A stretch of 61,882 nt of DNA from Succinivibrionaceae bacterium UBA3769 (GCA_002372325.1 DFFT01000040.1:1-61882); one strand, 5' to 3'; positions 27,224-36,484 are shown, counted from the stretch's first letter. Notes: a model not told the origin generated them from the letters alone. A program made the numbers and translations.

Positions 27224-28168
27224 ATGATTATAAGACAGCGTACTATAAAGAAAGCCGTAAGCGCCTCAGGCATTGGTCTTCACTCCGGCCGCAAGGTCAG
27301 CGTGAGATTCAGACCCGCCCCGGCGAATACCGGCATAATCTACACCAGAGTGGACATTGAACCGAACGTTGTATTCAAAGCATCAGCTGACATGGTTAGA
27401 GACACGGAATTGTGTACGGCACTGGTGAACGATGCAGGAGACAGAGTATCCACCATTGAGCATTTGTCTGCCGCTCTGTCGTCCATGGGCATTGATAATC
27501 TTTATGTGGATGTCGATGCTCCGGAGCTTCCGGTTATGGACGGATCCGCTCAGCCGTTTATTTATCTTCTGGAAAGCGCCGGAATCGAGGTGCTTCAGGA
27601 GCCGAAGCAGTTTTTAAAGATTCTTAAGACCGTCAGAGTCGAGCTTGATGACAAGTGGGCCGAGCTTAAGCCCCGGAAGAGCGGTTTTAAGCTTGATTTG
27701 CAGATTGATTTCAACCATCCGGCCATGGATCGCTCCCTGCAGCGCTATGTCATGGATTTTACCGGGGAGAACTTTTTCCGGGATGTCAGCCGGGCCCGCA
27801 CCTTCTGCTTCATGAGAGATGTGGAGTTTATGCATGCTCATAATCTGGCTCTTGGCGGCAGTCTGGACAATGCAGTGGTTCTGGATGACTACAAGGTGAT
27901 GAATCCCGAGGGACTGCGTTATCCCGATGAGTTTGTAAAGCACAAGATGCTGGATGCCATCGGAGATCTCTATATGAATGTCAGAAGCATTCAGGGCGAG
28001 TTCAAGGCCTACAAGACCGGCCATCATCTGAACAATATGCTGCTCCGGGCTCTTCTGGCCGATGAGACTGCCTACAGAATCGTTACTGTGGATGACGGCG
28101 TGCAGTCTTCTGAAAAGGTGCGGTTTATCCGGGAAAACGAGCGTCCTTACGGCGTGGTTTTTGCCTGA
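27224..28168 (+). CDS. lpxC: LpxC, UDP-3-O-acyl-GlcNAc deacetylase
   Basis: 314 residues (E. coli 305). Zinc ligands are recognisable in STIEHLSAAL (His ~79) and KHKMLDAIGDL (His and Asp), and the catalytic His in TGHHLNNMLLRALL. Catalyses the committed step of lipid A synthesis. As in E. coli it follows ftsZ, although here the gap is over 1 kb rather than about 100 bp and the gene has its own promoter. FtsH-mediated turnover of LpxC is known in E. coli; not testable here. Confidence 0.97.
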   Translation: MIIRQRTIKKAVSASGIGLHSGRKVSVRFRPAPANTGIIYTRVDIEPNVVFKASADMVRDTELCTALVNDAGDRVSTIEHLSAALSSMGIDNLYVDVDAPELPVMDGSAQPFIYLLESAGIEVLQEPKQFLKILKTVRVELDDKWAELKPRKSGFKLDLQIDFNHPAMDRSLQRYVMDFTGENFFRDVSRARTFCFMRDVEFMHAHNLALGGSLDNAVVLDDYKVMNPEGLRYPDEFVKHKMLDAIGDLYMNVRSIQGEFKAYKTGHHLNNMLLRALLADETAYRIVTVDDGVQSSEKVRFIRENERPYGVVFA

Positions 28169-28196
28169 GACTCAGGTAACTGAAATACTTCAAAAA

Positions 28197-28220
28197 GGGG
28201 GAGCGCGGCTCCCTTTTTTT
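28197..28220 (+). terminator. Rho-independent terminator after lpxC
   Basis: GGGAGC / GCTCCC stem with a three-base loop, flanked by an A run on the left and seven T on the right. Confidence 0.92.
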
Positions 28221-28258
28221 ACGCCCTCCCGGTAATTTTAAGCAGACGGAGTTAGCGC

Positions 28259-28849
28259 ATGACCGACCTGACCGATTGCTCCCTGAGATCCGTTCCGGCA
28301 ATAAATGACGGCTGGATGCAGGGAGCCAGAATAGCAAGAAGCTCTCATTTCAATGAGAGACCCGCCGGGGAAATCAGTCTTCTGGTGATTCATAATATTT
28401 CCCTCCCTCCCGGAAAATTCGGAGGCGGCTATGTGGAACGGTTTTTTGCCGGCGATCTCCCGGTGGCCGATGATCCTTATTTTGAGACGATTAAGGATTT
28501 AGAGGTGAGCTCGCACTTTTTTATCACGAGACAGGGGGAAGCCGTGCAGTTTGTTTCCTGTCTTAAGCGGGCCTGGCATGCCGGGAAATCTTCCTTTGCG
28601 GGCCGGAGCGCCTGTAATGACTTTTCTGTAGGGATAGAGCTGGAGGGCACCGATATCCTGCCCTATACTGATATGCAGTACCGCACCCTGAGTTTTCTGA
28701 CTCTGGCTCTTATGAAGGCTTATCCTGACATTACCACCTCCCGCATTACCGGTCATCAGGATATCGCTCCGGGCCGGAAGACCGATCCGGGGCCGGCCTT
28801 TGACTGGCAGCGCTTCAAAAATGATCTGGAAACGCTCCGGAATCTCTGA
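28259..28849 (+). CDS. ampD: AmpD, cytoplasmic 1,6-anhydro-MurNAc-L-Ala amidase
   Basis: 196 residues (E. coli 183), amidase_2 fold without a signal peptide. Zinc ligands His in LLVIHNISLPPG, and His and Asp in GHQDIAPGRKTDPGPAFDW. It removes the peptide from recycled anhydro-muropeptides and so lowers the ampC-inducing signal where AmpR is present. Located between lpxC and acnB, so recycling sits beside synthesis. An imperfect hairpin (TTCCCG/CGGGAA, 28857-28895) plus TTTT may terminate it. Confidence 0.94.
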   Translation: MTDLTDCSLRSVPAINDGWMQGARIARSSHFNERPAGEISLLVIHNISLPPGKFGGGYVERFFAGDLPVADDPYFETIKDLEVSSHFFITRQGEAVQFVSCLKRAWHAGKSSFAGRSACNDFSVGIELEGTDILPYTDMQYRTLSFLTLALMKAYPDITTSRITGHQDIAPGRKTDPGPAFDWQRFKNDLETLRNL

Positions 28850-28919
28850 GTCCTTTATTCCCGCTCCCGGCGTTTCGTCCTGAGGCCCGGGAATTTTGCA
28901 GAAATACGCCACGTATTCA

Positions 28920-28948
28920 TGACTTCATTCGCTCCTTGTGGCTATAAT
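28920..28948 (+). promoter_or_regulatory. acnB promoter candidate
   Basis: TGACTT (28920-28925) and perfect TATAAT (28943-28948), 17 bp apart, 56 bp before the acnB GTG start. Confidence 0.55.
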
Positions 28949-29003
28949 CATAGGATACGAGGGGCGATCCCTTTCCATGCTTACTTTCTATAAGGAGTTT
29001 ACA

Positions 29004-31565
29004 GTGTTAGATTCTTATCATGCCCAGGCAGAGGAACGCTGCCGCCTTGGTGTGGTTCCAAAGCCGCTGTCCGAGACTGATGTCAAAGAACTTGTTTCAT
29101 TGCTGGAGAACCCGCCTCAGGGCTCGGAGCAGGAGCTTATTGATCTTCTGGAAAACAGGATCCCTCCCGGAGTGGACGAGGCTGCCAAGGTGAAGGCGGA
29201 CTTTTTAAATGCTGTGGCCCGCGGAAAGGTGTCAAGTCCGCTTATTACCAAGACCAGAGCGGTGGAGCTTCTGGGCACCATGCAGGGCGGCTATAACGTC
29301 TCCTGTCTTATTGATCTTCTGGAAGACCCTGACCTGGGCAGCTCTGCCGCCACGGCTCTTTCCCATACCATTTTGATTTTTGATGCCTTTGACAAAGTGG
29401 CAGCTCTGGCTGACAAAGGCTCTGCCAATGCTGCGGCGGTTATTAAATCCTGGGCCGAGGGCGAGTGGTTTACCTCCCGGCCGAAGCTTCAGGATAAGAT
29501 CACCCTCACGGTATTCAAGGTGCCCGGAGAAACCAATACCGATGATCTTTCCCCGGCTCCGGATGCCTGGAGCAGACCGGATATTCCGCTCCATGCTCTG
29601 GCCATGCTTAAAAATGAAAGACCCGGCATTGCTCCGGACGAGCCCGGAGTCAGAGGTCCGGTGTCCGCCATTGAGGATCTGCGCCGGAAGGGCTTCCCCC
29701 TGGTTTATGTGGGGGATGTGGTAGGCACCGGTTCTTCCCGGAAGAGCGCCACCAACAGCGTGCTCTGGTTTATGGGCGAGGATATTCCCCATGTTCCCAA
29801 CAAGAAGGCCGGCGGCTTTGTCTTCGGCGGCAAGATCGCTCCGATTTTTTACAATACCATGGAGGATGCCGGAGCGCTTCCGGTGGAATTTGATGTTTCC
29901 GGTCTCGGCATGGGAGATGTCATTGACGTTTATCCCTATGAAGGAAAGGTGCGGAAGCATGACGACGGCGCGGAAATAGCTTCCTTCCGGCTCAAGACGG
30001 AGGTGCTTCTTGATGAGGTGCGCGCCGGAGGCCGCATTCCCCTGATTATCGGAAGAAGCCTTACGGCAAAGGCGCGGAAATACCTCTCTCTCCCGGAAAG
30101 CGATCTTTTTGTGAAGCCGCCTATGGCTCCGGATACCGGCAAGGGATATACCCTGGCTCAGAAGATCGTGGGACGGGCCTGCGGCGTTCCCGGAGTGCGT
30201 CCCGGCACCTACTGCGAGCCGCACATGACCACGGTGGGTTCTCAGGATACCACCGGCCCCATGACCCGGGACGAGCTTAAGGATCTGGCCTGTCTCAAAT
30301 TCAGCGCGGATCTGGTGATGCAGTCCTTCTGTCATACTGCGGCCTATCCCAAGCCGGTGGATGTGAAGACTCACGAAACCCTGCCGAAGTTTATCACCTC
30401 CCGGGGCGGCATTGCTCTGGAGCCGGGGGACGGTGTTATTCACAGCTGGCTGAACCGCATGGTGCTTCCTGATACCGTGGGCACCGGCGGCGATTCCCAC
30501 ACTCGTTTCCCCATGGGCATTTCCTTCCCGGCCGGTTCCGGTCTCGTGGCCTTTGCCGCCGCCACCGGCGTGATGCCGCTGGATATGCCGGAATCGGTGC
30601 TGGTGCGTTTCAGCGGCAAAATGGCTCCGGGCATTACCCTGAGAGATCTGGTGCATGCCATTCCTCTGGAGGCCATTAAGCAGGGACTCCTCACGGTGGA
30701 AAAGAAGGGCAAGCGCAATGTTTTCTCGGGCCGCATTCTGGAAATCCAGGGACTGGAGCATCTGAGCTGCGAGCAGGCCTTCGAGCTTGCTGATGCCAGC
30801 GCTGAAAGATCCGCCGCCGGCTGCACTATTTCTCTTAATGAGGAATCGGTGATTACCTTCCTGAAGTCCAATATCGCTCTTCTGAAATGGATGATGAACG
30901 AGGGTTATCAGGATCTGGACGCTCTTTCCCGGCGCATCAAGGCCATGGAGGCCTGGCTGGCCAATCCGGTGCTGCTCAGAGCTGATGCCGATGCCGAATA
31001 TGCCGCCGTGATCGACATCGACATGTCCGCCATCAAGGAGCCCATTGTCTGCTGTCCTAACGATCCTGACGATGCCAAGGTGCTTTCCGAGGTCTCCGGT
31101 CAGAGCATTGATGAAGTGTTTATCGGCTCCTGCATGACCAATATCGGACACTACCGCGCCGCTGCCGAGATCCTGTCCGCTCAGAAGGGGCAGCTCCCGG
31201 TGCGGCTCTGGATCGCTCCCCCCACCAAGATGGATCGCGCTGAAATCATTCATGAGGGGCTTTACAGCATTTTTGGCAGAGTGGGCACCCGCTGCGAAAT
31301 TCCGGGCTGTTCCCTGTGCATGGGCAATCAGGCCCGGGTGCGGGATAATGCCACGGTGATTTCCACCTCCACCAGAAACTTCCCGAACCGTTTGGGCCAG
31401 GGAGCCAATGTTTACCTCGGCAGCGCCGAGCTGGCTGCGGTAACCGCAAGACTGGGCCATCTTCCTTCATCTGAGGAGTATTTCCGGGAGGTTGCCGCTC
31501 TTAAGGGCAAGGAGGATCGCATTTACTCCTATCTGCATTTTGATGAAATGCCGGAGTATCAGTAA
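29004..31565 (+). CDS. acnB: AcnB, aconitate hydratase B
   Basis: 853 residues (E. coli 865). The GTG start, six bases after TAAGGAG at 28991-28997, gives an N-terminus aligning with AcnB (LDSYHAQAEERCRLGVVPKPL, then NRIPPGVDEAAKVKADFL); an in-frame ATG 66 bp upstream lies in the promoter. The [4Fe-4S] cysteines appear in IGSCMTNIGH (~710) and GCSLCMGNQ (~768, 771). Interconverts citrate and isocitrate. AcnB also acts as an RNA-binding regulator when iron is scarce in E. coli. Confidence 0.96.
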   Translation: MLDSYHAQAEERCRLGVVPKPLSETDVKELVSLLENPPQGSEQELIDLLENRIPPGVDEAAKVKADFLNAVARGKVSSPLITKTRAVELLGTMQGGYNVSCLIDLLEDPDLGSSAATALSHTILIFDAFDKVAALADKGSANAAAVIKSWAEGEWFTSRPKLQDKITLTVFKVPGETNTDDLSPAPDAWSRPDIPLHALAMLKNERPGIAPDEPGVRGPVSAIEDLRRKGFPLVYVGDVVGTGSSRKSATNSVLWFMGEDIPHVPNKKAGGFVFGGKIAPIFYNTMEDAGALPVEFDVSGLGMGDVIDVYPYEGKVRKHDDGAEIASFRLKTEVLLDEVRAGGRIPLIIGRSLTAKARKYLSLPESDLFVKPPMAPDTGKGYTLAQKIVGRACGVPGVRPGTYCEPHMTTVGSQDTTGPMTRDELKDLACLKFSADLVMQSFCHTAAYPKPVDVKTHETLPKFITSRGGIALEPGDGVIHSWLNRMVLPDTVGTGGDSHTRFPMGISFPAGSGLVAFAAATGVMPLDMPESVLVRFSGKMAPGITLRDLVHAIPLEAIKQGLLTVEKKGKRNVFSGRILEIQGLEHLSCEQAFELADASAERSAAGCTISLNEESVITFLKSNIALLKWMMNEGYQDLDALSRRIKAMEAWLANPVLLRADADAEYAAVIDIDMSAIKEPIVCCPNDPDDAKVLSEVSGQSIDEVFIGSCMTNIGHYRAAAEILSAQKGQLPVRLWIAPPTKMDRAEIIHEGLYSIFGRVGTRCEIPGCSLCMGNQARVRDNATVISTSTRNFPNRLGQGANVYLGSAELAAVTARLGHLPSSEEYFREVAALKGKEDRIYSYLHFDEMPEYQ

Positions 31566-31642
31566 ACAGGATTGCATGAATAGCAGGGCTGTCAGGCTGA
31601 ATAGCCAGACATAAATAAGGGGAGTGTTTTCCCCTGAGGATT

Positions 31643-31668
31643 AAGGAGGGCTCAGGCTCTCCTTTTTT
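31643..31668 (+). terminator. Rho-independent terminator after acnB
   Basis: AAGGAG / CTCCTT stem followed by T; a second hairpin GGGGA/TCCCC lies just upstream at 31620-31634. Faces the end of argR. Confidence 0.8.
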
Positions 31669-31759
31669 ATGGCTGAGAAGGATCTGCTTCACTGACAGGG
31701 ACGACAAGGCCGGAAGACCGCAGGGAGGCAGCCTGGGATAATGCGCTTTGGTTTCGGGA

Positions 31760-32242
31760 TCAGTCTGGGGCGCGATCGTTTTCCAGGAACATTTCCGAAA
31801 TGGCCTGGGTAAGCTCTTCGATTTCGTTTTCGTTTTTCGGAGCAATGAAGATGGTGTCATCACCGGCTATGGTGCCCAGAATGCCTTCGGATTTCCGGAT
31901 GGAATCCAGCATCCGGGCGATCATCTGAGCGCTGCCCGGGCTGGTATGCATGACTATGAGATGCTTGTTATGGGAGACATCGAACACCAGAGATCTTATG
32001 GTTCCCGTCACCGTGGGGATGCCGAACTCCTCCGGAAGGCAGTACACCATTTCCATGCGGGTGTTGCGGGTTCTGACGGCGCCGAACCTTGACAGCATCC
32101 GGGATACCTTTGACTGACTGATGTTCTGAAAGCCCTTTTCGGCAAGGGCCTGAGCTATTTCAGCCTGGGATCCGTAGCGTTCCGCCTGCAGGATTTCTCT
32201 GAAGGTCTGTTCCAGTGCCTCGTTGTTGTTTGCATCAGTCAT
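31760..32242 (-). CDS. argR: ArgR, arginine-responsive repressor
   Basis: 160 residues (E. coli 156). N-terminal winged helix (about 1-75, with SQAEIAQALAEKGFQNISQSKVSRML) and C-terminal oligomerisation/arginine-binding domain with GTIAGDDTIFIAP. As a hexamer with arginine it represses arginine biosynthesis and acts in ColE1-type dimer resolution in E. coli. Divergent from mdh, as in E. coli. A paired ARG box covers its own promoter, so autorepression is very likely. Confidence 0.96.
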   Translation of the reverse strand: MTDANNNEALEQTFREILQAERYGSQAEIAQALAEKGFQNISQSKVSRMLSRFGAVRTRNTRMEMVYCLPEEFGIPTVTGTIRSLVFDVSHNKHLIVMHTSPGSAQMIARMLDSIRKSEGILGTIAGDDTIFIAPKNENEIEELTQAISEMFLENDRAPD

Positions 32243-32732
32243 GAGCTTGAATTCCGGTGTTGCCGCACAATATGGTCAGTGAATAATTATGCAGCAAAAC
32301 CGCATAATAATCAAAACACTTTCCGGATAACCGGACATGGCGCGGAGGCGCGGCTTATTCCCGGGAGGGATCCGGAAATCTCCGGAAAACAAGGCCTGGA
32401 AAACGGTACGGAAAACAGCGCGGGAAAAATGGGCAAAACCTCGCAAAAACGGCCCCCCGTCAAAGGGCATCTTATAAGTCCGTGCTATAATGCCAGAGAA
32501 CATTTTATCGCCCGGAAAGCACGAGCGCGAAGTCAGGAGCTCTGATCTTCTGCCCGGGTATTAATTGGCCGGGGGCGGCATAGCTTCGCCGTTTGTTACG
32601 GTTCGACCTGAGCGGCGGATCCTGCGGCGGAATTCACCCGCTTGCGGAGGATGTCAAGGTTTTCTCCGGTGATTGGGGTAAGATATTCAGAATCTGAAGT
32701 TTTAAAGTCGTGTATTGTTAGAGGAATTTGTA
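32243..32732. other. argR-mdh divergent intergenic region
   Basis: 490 bp without a gene. It carries the argR promoter with ARG boxes on the left, a GC-rich middle with no recognised feature, and near mdh a perfect 6-1-6 palindrome TTCAGAATCTGAA at 32686-32698, 34 bp before the mdh start. That palindrome could be an operator or a leader hairpin. Confidence 0.6.
32278..32316 (-). promoter_or_regulatory. argR: argR promoter overlapped by two ARG boxes
   Basis: Box 1, AGTGAATAATTATGCAGC (32278-32295), matches 16 of 18 positions of wnTGAATwwwwATTCAnw. Box 2 (32299-32316) is a weaker match, three bases away, the usual spacing of ARG box pairs. On the minus strand TTGATT (plus 32309-32314) and CATAAT (plus 32286-32291) are 17 bp apart, so both boxes sit on the promoter. 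Autorepression by ArgR is the natural reading. Confidence 0.8.
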
Positions 32733-33689
32733 ATGAAAGTTGCTGTATTAGGTGCTGCCGGCGGTATCGGCCAGCCATTGTCTCTTCTTTTAAAGAATAA
32801 GCTGCCTGCCGGTTCAGATTTGGCTTTGTATGACGTGGCTCCGTTTACTCCGGGGGTGGCTGTTGATTTGAGTCATATTCCTTCTGACGTTAACGTGAAG
32901 GGCTATACCGGAGACGAGGGTCTGGCAGAAGCTGTCAAGGGCGCCAGCGTAGTGGTTATTCCGGCCGGTGTTGCCAGAAAGCCGGGCATGGACAGAAGCG
33001 ATCTTTTCAAAATCAATGCCGGCATTGTGAAGTCTCTGGTAGAGGCTGTGGCTAAGAATGCTCCCGAGGCCTGCATCGCCATTATTACCAATCCTGTTAA
33101 CACCATGGTGCCGCTGGCTGCCGAGGTGCTCAAGAAGGCCGGGATCAAGGATTATGCCAGGAAGCTTTTCGGGGTAACTCTGCTGGATACCCTGCGTTCC
33201 GAAACCTTCTGGGCCGATGTTACCGGCTACAGCAGAGGCTCTGTCAGAATTCCGGTTATCGGCGGTCATTCCGGCACCACCATTCTGCCGATTTTCTCCC
33301 AGGCTCTGGGCTATGATTCCGTTTCCGCCGAGGAGATCGAGAAGCTCACCAAGCGGGTGCAGAACGCCGGAACCGAGGTTGTGGAAGCCAAGGCCGGAGC
33401 CGGTTCCGCCACTCTTTCCATGGCTGCTGCCGGCGCTCGTTTTGCTCTGGCCATTGTGGCCGGTCTTCAGGGGGTTCCCGGAGTGGTGGAGAGCGCTTAC
33501 GTGGCTGATGAACAGGGTGAGTATGCTCCGTTCTTCGCCCGTCAGGTGCTTCTGGGCCAGAACGGCGTGGCAGGCCTGAAGCCGGTGGGCAAGCTTTCTG
33601 ACTATGAAAAGAAATGCCTTGATGACATGCTCCCGGGCCTGAAGAAGGACATTCAGCTGGGCGTCGATTTTGTTAACGGCAATGCCTGA
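32733..33689 (+). CDS. mdh: Malate dehydrogenase
   Basis: 318 residues (E. coli 312). NAD-binding MKVAVLGAAGGIGQPLSLLL, substrate arginines in AGVARKPGMDRSDLF, the loop NPVNTMVPLAAEVLKKAG and catalytic His in VIGGHSGTTILP. Interconverts malate and oxaloacetate; in succinate-producing anaerobes it runs in the reductive direction (inference). The ATG follows AGAGGAA; an in-frame TTG 18 bp upstream is within the ribosome-binding region. Confidence 0.97.
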   Translation: MKVAVLGAAGGIGQPLSLLLKNKLPAGSDLALYDVAPFTPGVAVDLSHIPSDVNVKGYTGDEGLAEAVKGASVVVIPAGVARKPGMDRSDLFKINAGIVKSLVEAVAKNAPEACIAIITNPVNTMVPLAAEVLKKAGIKDYARKLFGVTLLDTLRSETFWADVTGYSRGSVRIPVIGGHSGTTILPIFSQALGYDSVSAEEIEKLTKRVQNAGTEVVEAKAGAGSATLSMAAAGARFALAIVAGLQGVPGVVESAYVADEQGEYAPFFARQVLLGQNGVAGLKPVGKLSDYEKKCLDDMLPGLKKDIQLGVDFVNGNA

Positions 33690-33715
33690 TACTGAGCAGG
33701 ACTGATGACTTAAAG

Positions 33716-33738
33716 AAAGGGGCCTCCGGCCCCTTTTT
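33716..33738 (+). terminator. Rho-independent terminator after mdh
   Basis: Perfect GGGGCC-TCC-GGCCCC hairpin with flanking AAA and five T. Confidence 0.93.
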
Positions 33739-33928
33739 CAGTATTAATGGCAGGAAGCAGAAGTTTTGCGGCAGGTATGCAGCAAATCCGCGGTAAATAT
33801 GTGACCAAGCTATCAAATATCAATTCAGCTATCCGGAAATGATTAATTCGGCCCGGTAATAAATAAATTATTGCTCTTTCGGGACGCTAAGAGGGTACAT
33901 GGAAAAATTTTTACAGGAGGTGTCTCTG

Positions 33929-34639
33929 ATGAAGTTCAAGAAAGCATTGCTTCTCATTGGCCTTTCCTGTTTTTTGGCGGCGGGAACGGCAGCTGCGGTG
34001 GAGGCCTCCGTAAAGGAGGACGATCCCAATGTCCGCATGGTGGAAGCTTCGGTAAAGGAATTCCGGGATGCCAATGGAGAAACCCCGCTGGTTCATGTGT
34101 ATACTCCCGAGGAAATTACCGAATGGGTGATTCTGGGTACTGACCTTTACAACCTTAAGGATGTGAATGCGTGTCAGTTTTCTGATGATATTGTGCTCCG
34201 GGCCCGGAAGCATGTGGCAGCCGCCTACGACTATCTCTATTCTCATATGCTCCTTACCGGGAGCTGCGTGCCCCGGGATACGGCCATGGGCATTTTTTAT
34301 CTGGAAAAGGCCGCGGATCTGGCTTATCCCGCCGCGCTCAGGAAGCTGGGTTTCTTCTATGAAACGGGACGTTATGTTGCTCAGGATACGGTAAAGGCGG
34401 AGGCATTAATGCGCGAGGCCGCCGAGATGGGCTATGTTCCCGCCAGAATCGACTGGGCCGGGATGCTCTTAAGGGATCTGGGATCGGCGCAGGATATGCC
34501 GGAGGCCTGGGTTCTTCTGAAGAAGAGCGTGAAAAGCACTCCCTGGGAGGAAGAATATATCACCCTTTACATTCAGGAGCTGGAGTCCAGAATTCCGGAA
34601 AATGTTCTGGCGGAAGCAGCTCGCAAAAGCTTTTATTAG
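33929..34639 (+). CDS. motX: MotX-like Sel1-repeat protein of a sodium-driven polar flagellar motor
   Basis: 236 residues with a Sec signal peptide (MKFKKALLLIGLSCFLAAGTAAA). The mature part has Sel1-like repeats (GIFYLEKAADLAYPAALRKLG, AEALMREAAEMGYVPARIDWA). Its layout follows Vibrio MotX closely: an N-terminal acidic segment ending in a CQ motif (NACQFSDDI), a GSCVPRDTAMG repeat start, LRDLGSAQD-M-EAW, and a C-terminal IPENVLAEAA. MotX and MotY form the T ring that holds PomAB stators. The ATG follows AGGAGG; an upstream ATG at 33899 would spoil the signal peptide. No flagellar genes adjoin, so a generic Sel1 protein remains possible. Confidence 0.75.
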   Translation: MKFKKALLLIGLSCFLAAGTAAAVEASVKEDDPNVRMVEASVKEFRDANGETPLVHVYTPEEITEWVILGTDLYNLKDVNACQFSDDIVLRARKHVAAAYDYLYSHMLLTGSCVPRDTAMGIFYLEKAADLAYPAALRKLGFFYETGRYVAQDTVKAEALMREAAEMGYVPARIDWAGMLLRDLGSAQDMPEAWVLLKKSVKSTPWEEEYITLYIQELESRIPENVLAEAARKSFY

Positions 34640-35059
34640 CGCAGGAGAGAAAAGCTGAAGGAACGGAAACGCATAAACCATAACCTTACATTATAATTTT
34701 TCCGCTTTCGGCAAATTGGAACGGCCTTCCCCGCATAACAGGGGAGGGCCTTGTTGTTTTGAGCTTTGTGAAAGTGTATGGCAGAGGCGAATAATACTGC
34801 GGCTTTGCGGAAGTTTCGGGACTGTTCCGGACTCTCCGGGAATGACTAAACCTTATAAAAATATGATATTATGTGCCGCGTCTTCCGGCGGCGTCGCAGG
34901 CTTTAACGCGAGACCGGAAGAACTCAGCGTGTTTCAGACGCATTGCGGCTGAGAATCAGGGAAGATTCCGGAGGCATGCCGGATTGCCGGAGCTGTCCTG
35001 CGGGACTCCGTCCGTTTTTGTTGAATTTTAAAGAAAATAAACTCCTTCAGGGTAACAGT
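34640..35059 (+). promoter_or_regulatory. motX-ffh intergenic region with ffh promoter candidate
   Basis: 420 bp without a gene. After the motX terminator, TGATATTAT (34864-34872) is a good extended -10, with TGACTA at 34843-34848 as a possible weak -35. It would give ffh a leader of about 180 nt containing several short GC-rich inverted repeats (34955-35000). I saw no 4.5S RNA signature here. Confidence 0.45.
34723..34760 (+). terminator. Rho-independent terminator after motX
   Basis: GGCCTTCCCC / GGGGAGGGCC stem (one G-U pair) around GCATAACA, followed by a T-rich tail. Confidence 0.88.
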
Positions 35060-36433
35060 ATGTTTGAAAATCTGTCTCAGCGTTTAACCAGGAGCCTTCG
35101 CAATGTCATGGGACAGGGCAGGCTTACAGAAGATAATATCAAGGAAACCTTAAGAGAGGTGCGGCTGGCTCTTCTCGAAGCGGACGTGGCTCTCCCGGTG
35201 GTAAAGGACTTCATTGCCGAGGTCAAGACTAAGGCTCTGGGCACTGAGGTCAGTCAGGCTCTCAATCCCGGGCAGGAATTCCTTAAGATTGTCTATGATG
35301 AGCTTAAGGAGGTTATGGGTTCTGAAAATGCCGAACTCAGTTTCGCAACGCAGCCTCCCGCAGTAATTCTGATGGCCGGGCTTCAGGGCGCCGGCAAAAC
35401 CACCTCCGCCGCCAAGCTGGCAAAATTCCTGATTGAAAGAAAGAAAAAATCCGTCATGATGGTCTCTGCTGACGTTTACCGTCCGGCAGCCATCGATCAG
35501 CTGGAGACCTTGTCCCGGGATGTGGGCGCGGCATTTTTTCCGTCAACGGCTGAAGATAAGCCTCTTGAGATCGTAACAAACGCTCTTGCCGCCGCCCGGA
35601 AGCAGTTTGCGGATGTGCTTATCGTTGATACCGCCGGCCGTCTTCATGTGGATGAGGACATGATGGAGGAGATCAAGGCCCTTCATAAGGCTCTTAATCC
35701 GGTGGAAACCCTGTTTGTTGTTGATGCCATGACCGGACAGGATGCGGCTAATACGGCAGAAGCATTTAATGCCGCTCTCCCGTTAACCGGCGTTATTCTC
35801 ACCAAGCTGGACGGCGATGCCCGGGGCGGCGCGGCTCTTTCTGTAAGAAAGATCACCGGAAAACCCATTAAGTTTGCGGGCATGGGAGAAAAGATCGCCG
35901 CTCTCGAGCCCTTCTATCCCGAAAGAATGGCCAGCCGGATTCTGGACATGGGCGATGTGCTTTCGCTTGTCGAAGAAATGGAAAGAAAGTTCGACAAGAA
36001 AAAGACCGCCGAAATGTCCCAGAAAATGATGGAAGGCAAGGATTTTGACCTGGAGGACTTCAAGAGTCAGATTGCCCAGATGCGCAGCATGGGCGGCATG
36101 CTGGGGCTTATGGACAAGCTTCCGGGCATGAATTCCATGCCTGACGAGGTGAAGGATAAGATGGATGACAAAATCATTTACCGCATGGAAGCCATCATTA
36201 ATTCCATGACCCCGAAGGAGAGAAGAGATCCGGACATCATTAAGGGCAGCCGGAAGAAGCGTATTGCCGACGGCGCCGGGGTGGAGGTTGCCGAGGTAAC
36301 CCGGCTCCTGCACCAGTTTAATGCCATGAAGAAGATGATGCGGAAGCTGAGATCCCAGGGCGGCATCAGAAAGCTTATTAATCTCGCCAGAACCATGGCC
36401 GGAAACGGCGGCATGGGCGGTTTCTTCGGCTAA
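35060..36433 (+). CDS. ffh: Ffh, signal recognition particle protein
   Basis: 457 residues (E. coli 453). N domain starting MFENLSQRLTRSLRNVMG, SRP GTPase G domain with LQGAGKTTSAAKLA, DTAGRLHVDE and TKLDGDARGG, and a methionine-rich M domain that binds 4.5S RNA and signal sequences. Delivers nascent membrane proteins to FtsY. The ATG after CAGGGTAA aligns with family N-termini; the frame is open a further 117 bp upstream but without resemblance. Confidence 0.97.
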   Translation: MFENLSQRLTRSLRNVMGQGRLTEDNIKETLREVRLALLEADVALPVVKDFIAEVKTKALGTEVSQALNPGQEFLKIVYDELKEVMGSENAELSFATQPPAVILMAGLQGAGKTTSAAKLAKFLIERKKKSVMMVSADVYRPAAIDQLETLSRDVGAAFFPSTAEDKPLEIVTNALAAARKQFADVLIVDTAGRLHVDEDMMEEIKALHKALNPVETLFVVDAMTGQDAANTAEAFNAALPLTGVILTKLDGDARGGAALSVRKITGKPIKFAGMGEKIAALEPFYPERMASRILDMGDVLSLVEEMERKFDKKKTAEMSQKMMEGKDFDLEDFKSQIAQMRSMGGMLGLMDKLPGMNSMPDEVKDKMDDKIIYRMEAIINSMTPKERRDPDIIKGSRKKRIADGAGVEVAEVTRLLHQFNAMKKMMRKLRSQGGIRKLINLARTMAGNGGMGGFFG

Positions 36434-36454
36434 GCAGAGTTTCGCTGATTCTGA

Positions 36455-36484
36455 AAGGGAGTGTCTCAGGATGCTCCCTTTTTA
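36455..36484 (+). terminator. Rho-independent terminator after ffh
   Basis: AAGGGAG / CTCCCTT stem with a 12-base loop and a short T run. Confidence 0.82.

Noticed and set aside
29232..31460. 742-codon open frame antisense to acnB
   Set aside because: It mirrors the coding frame of a confidently identified, full-length aconitase. Long antisense frames arise from codon bias, and its translation has no family features.
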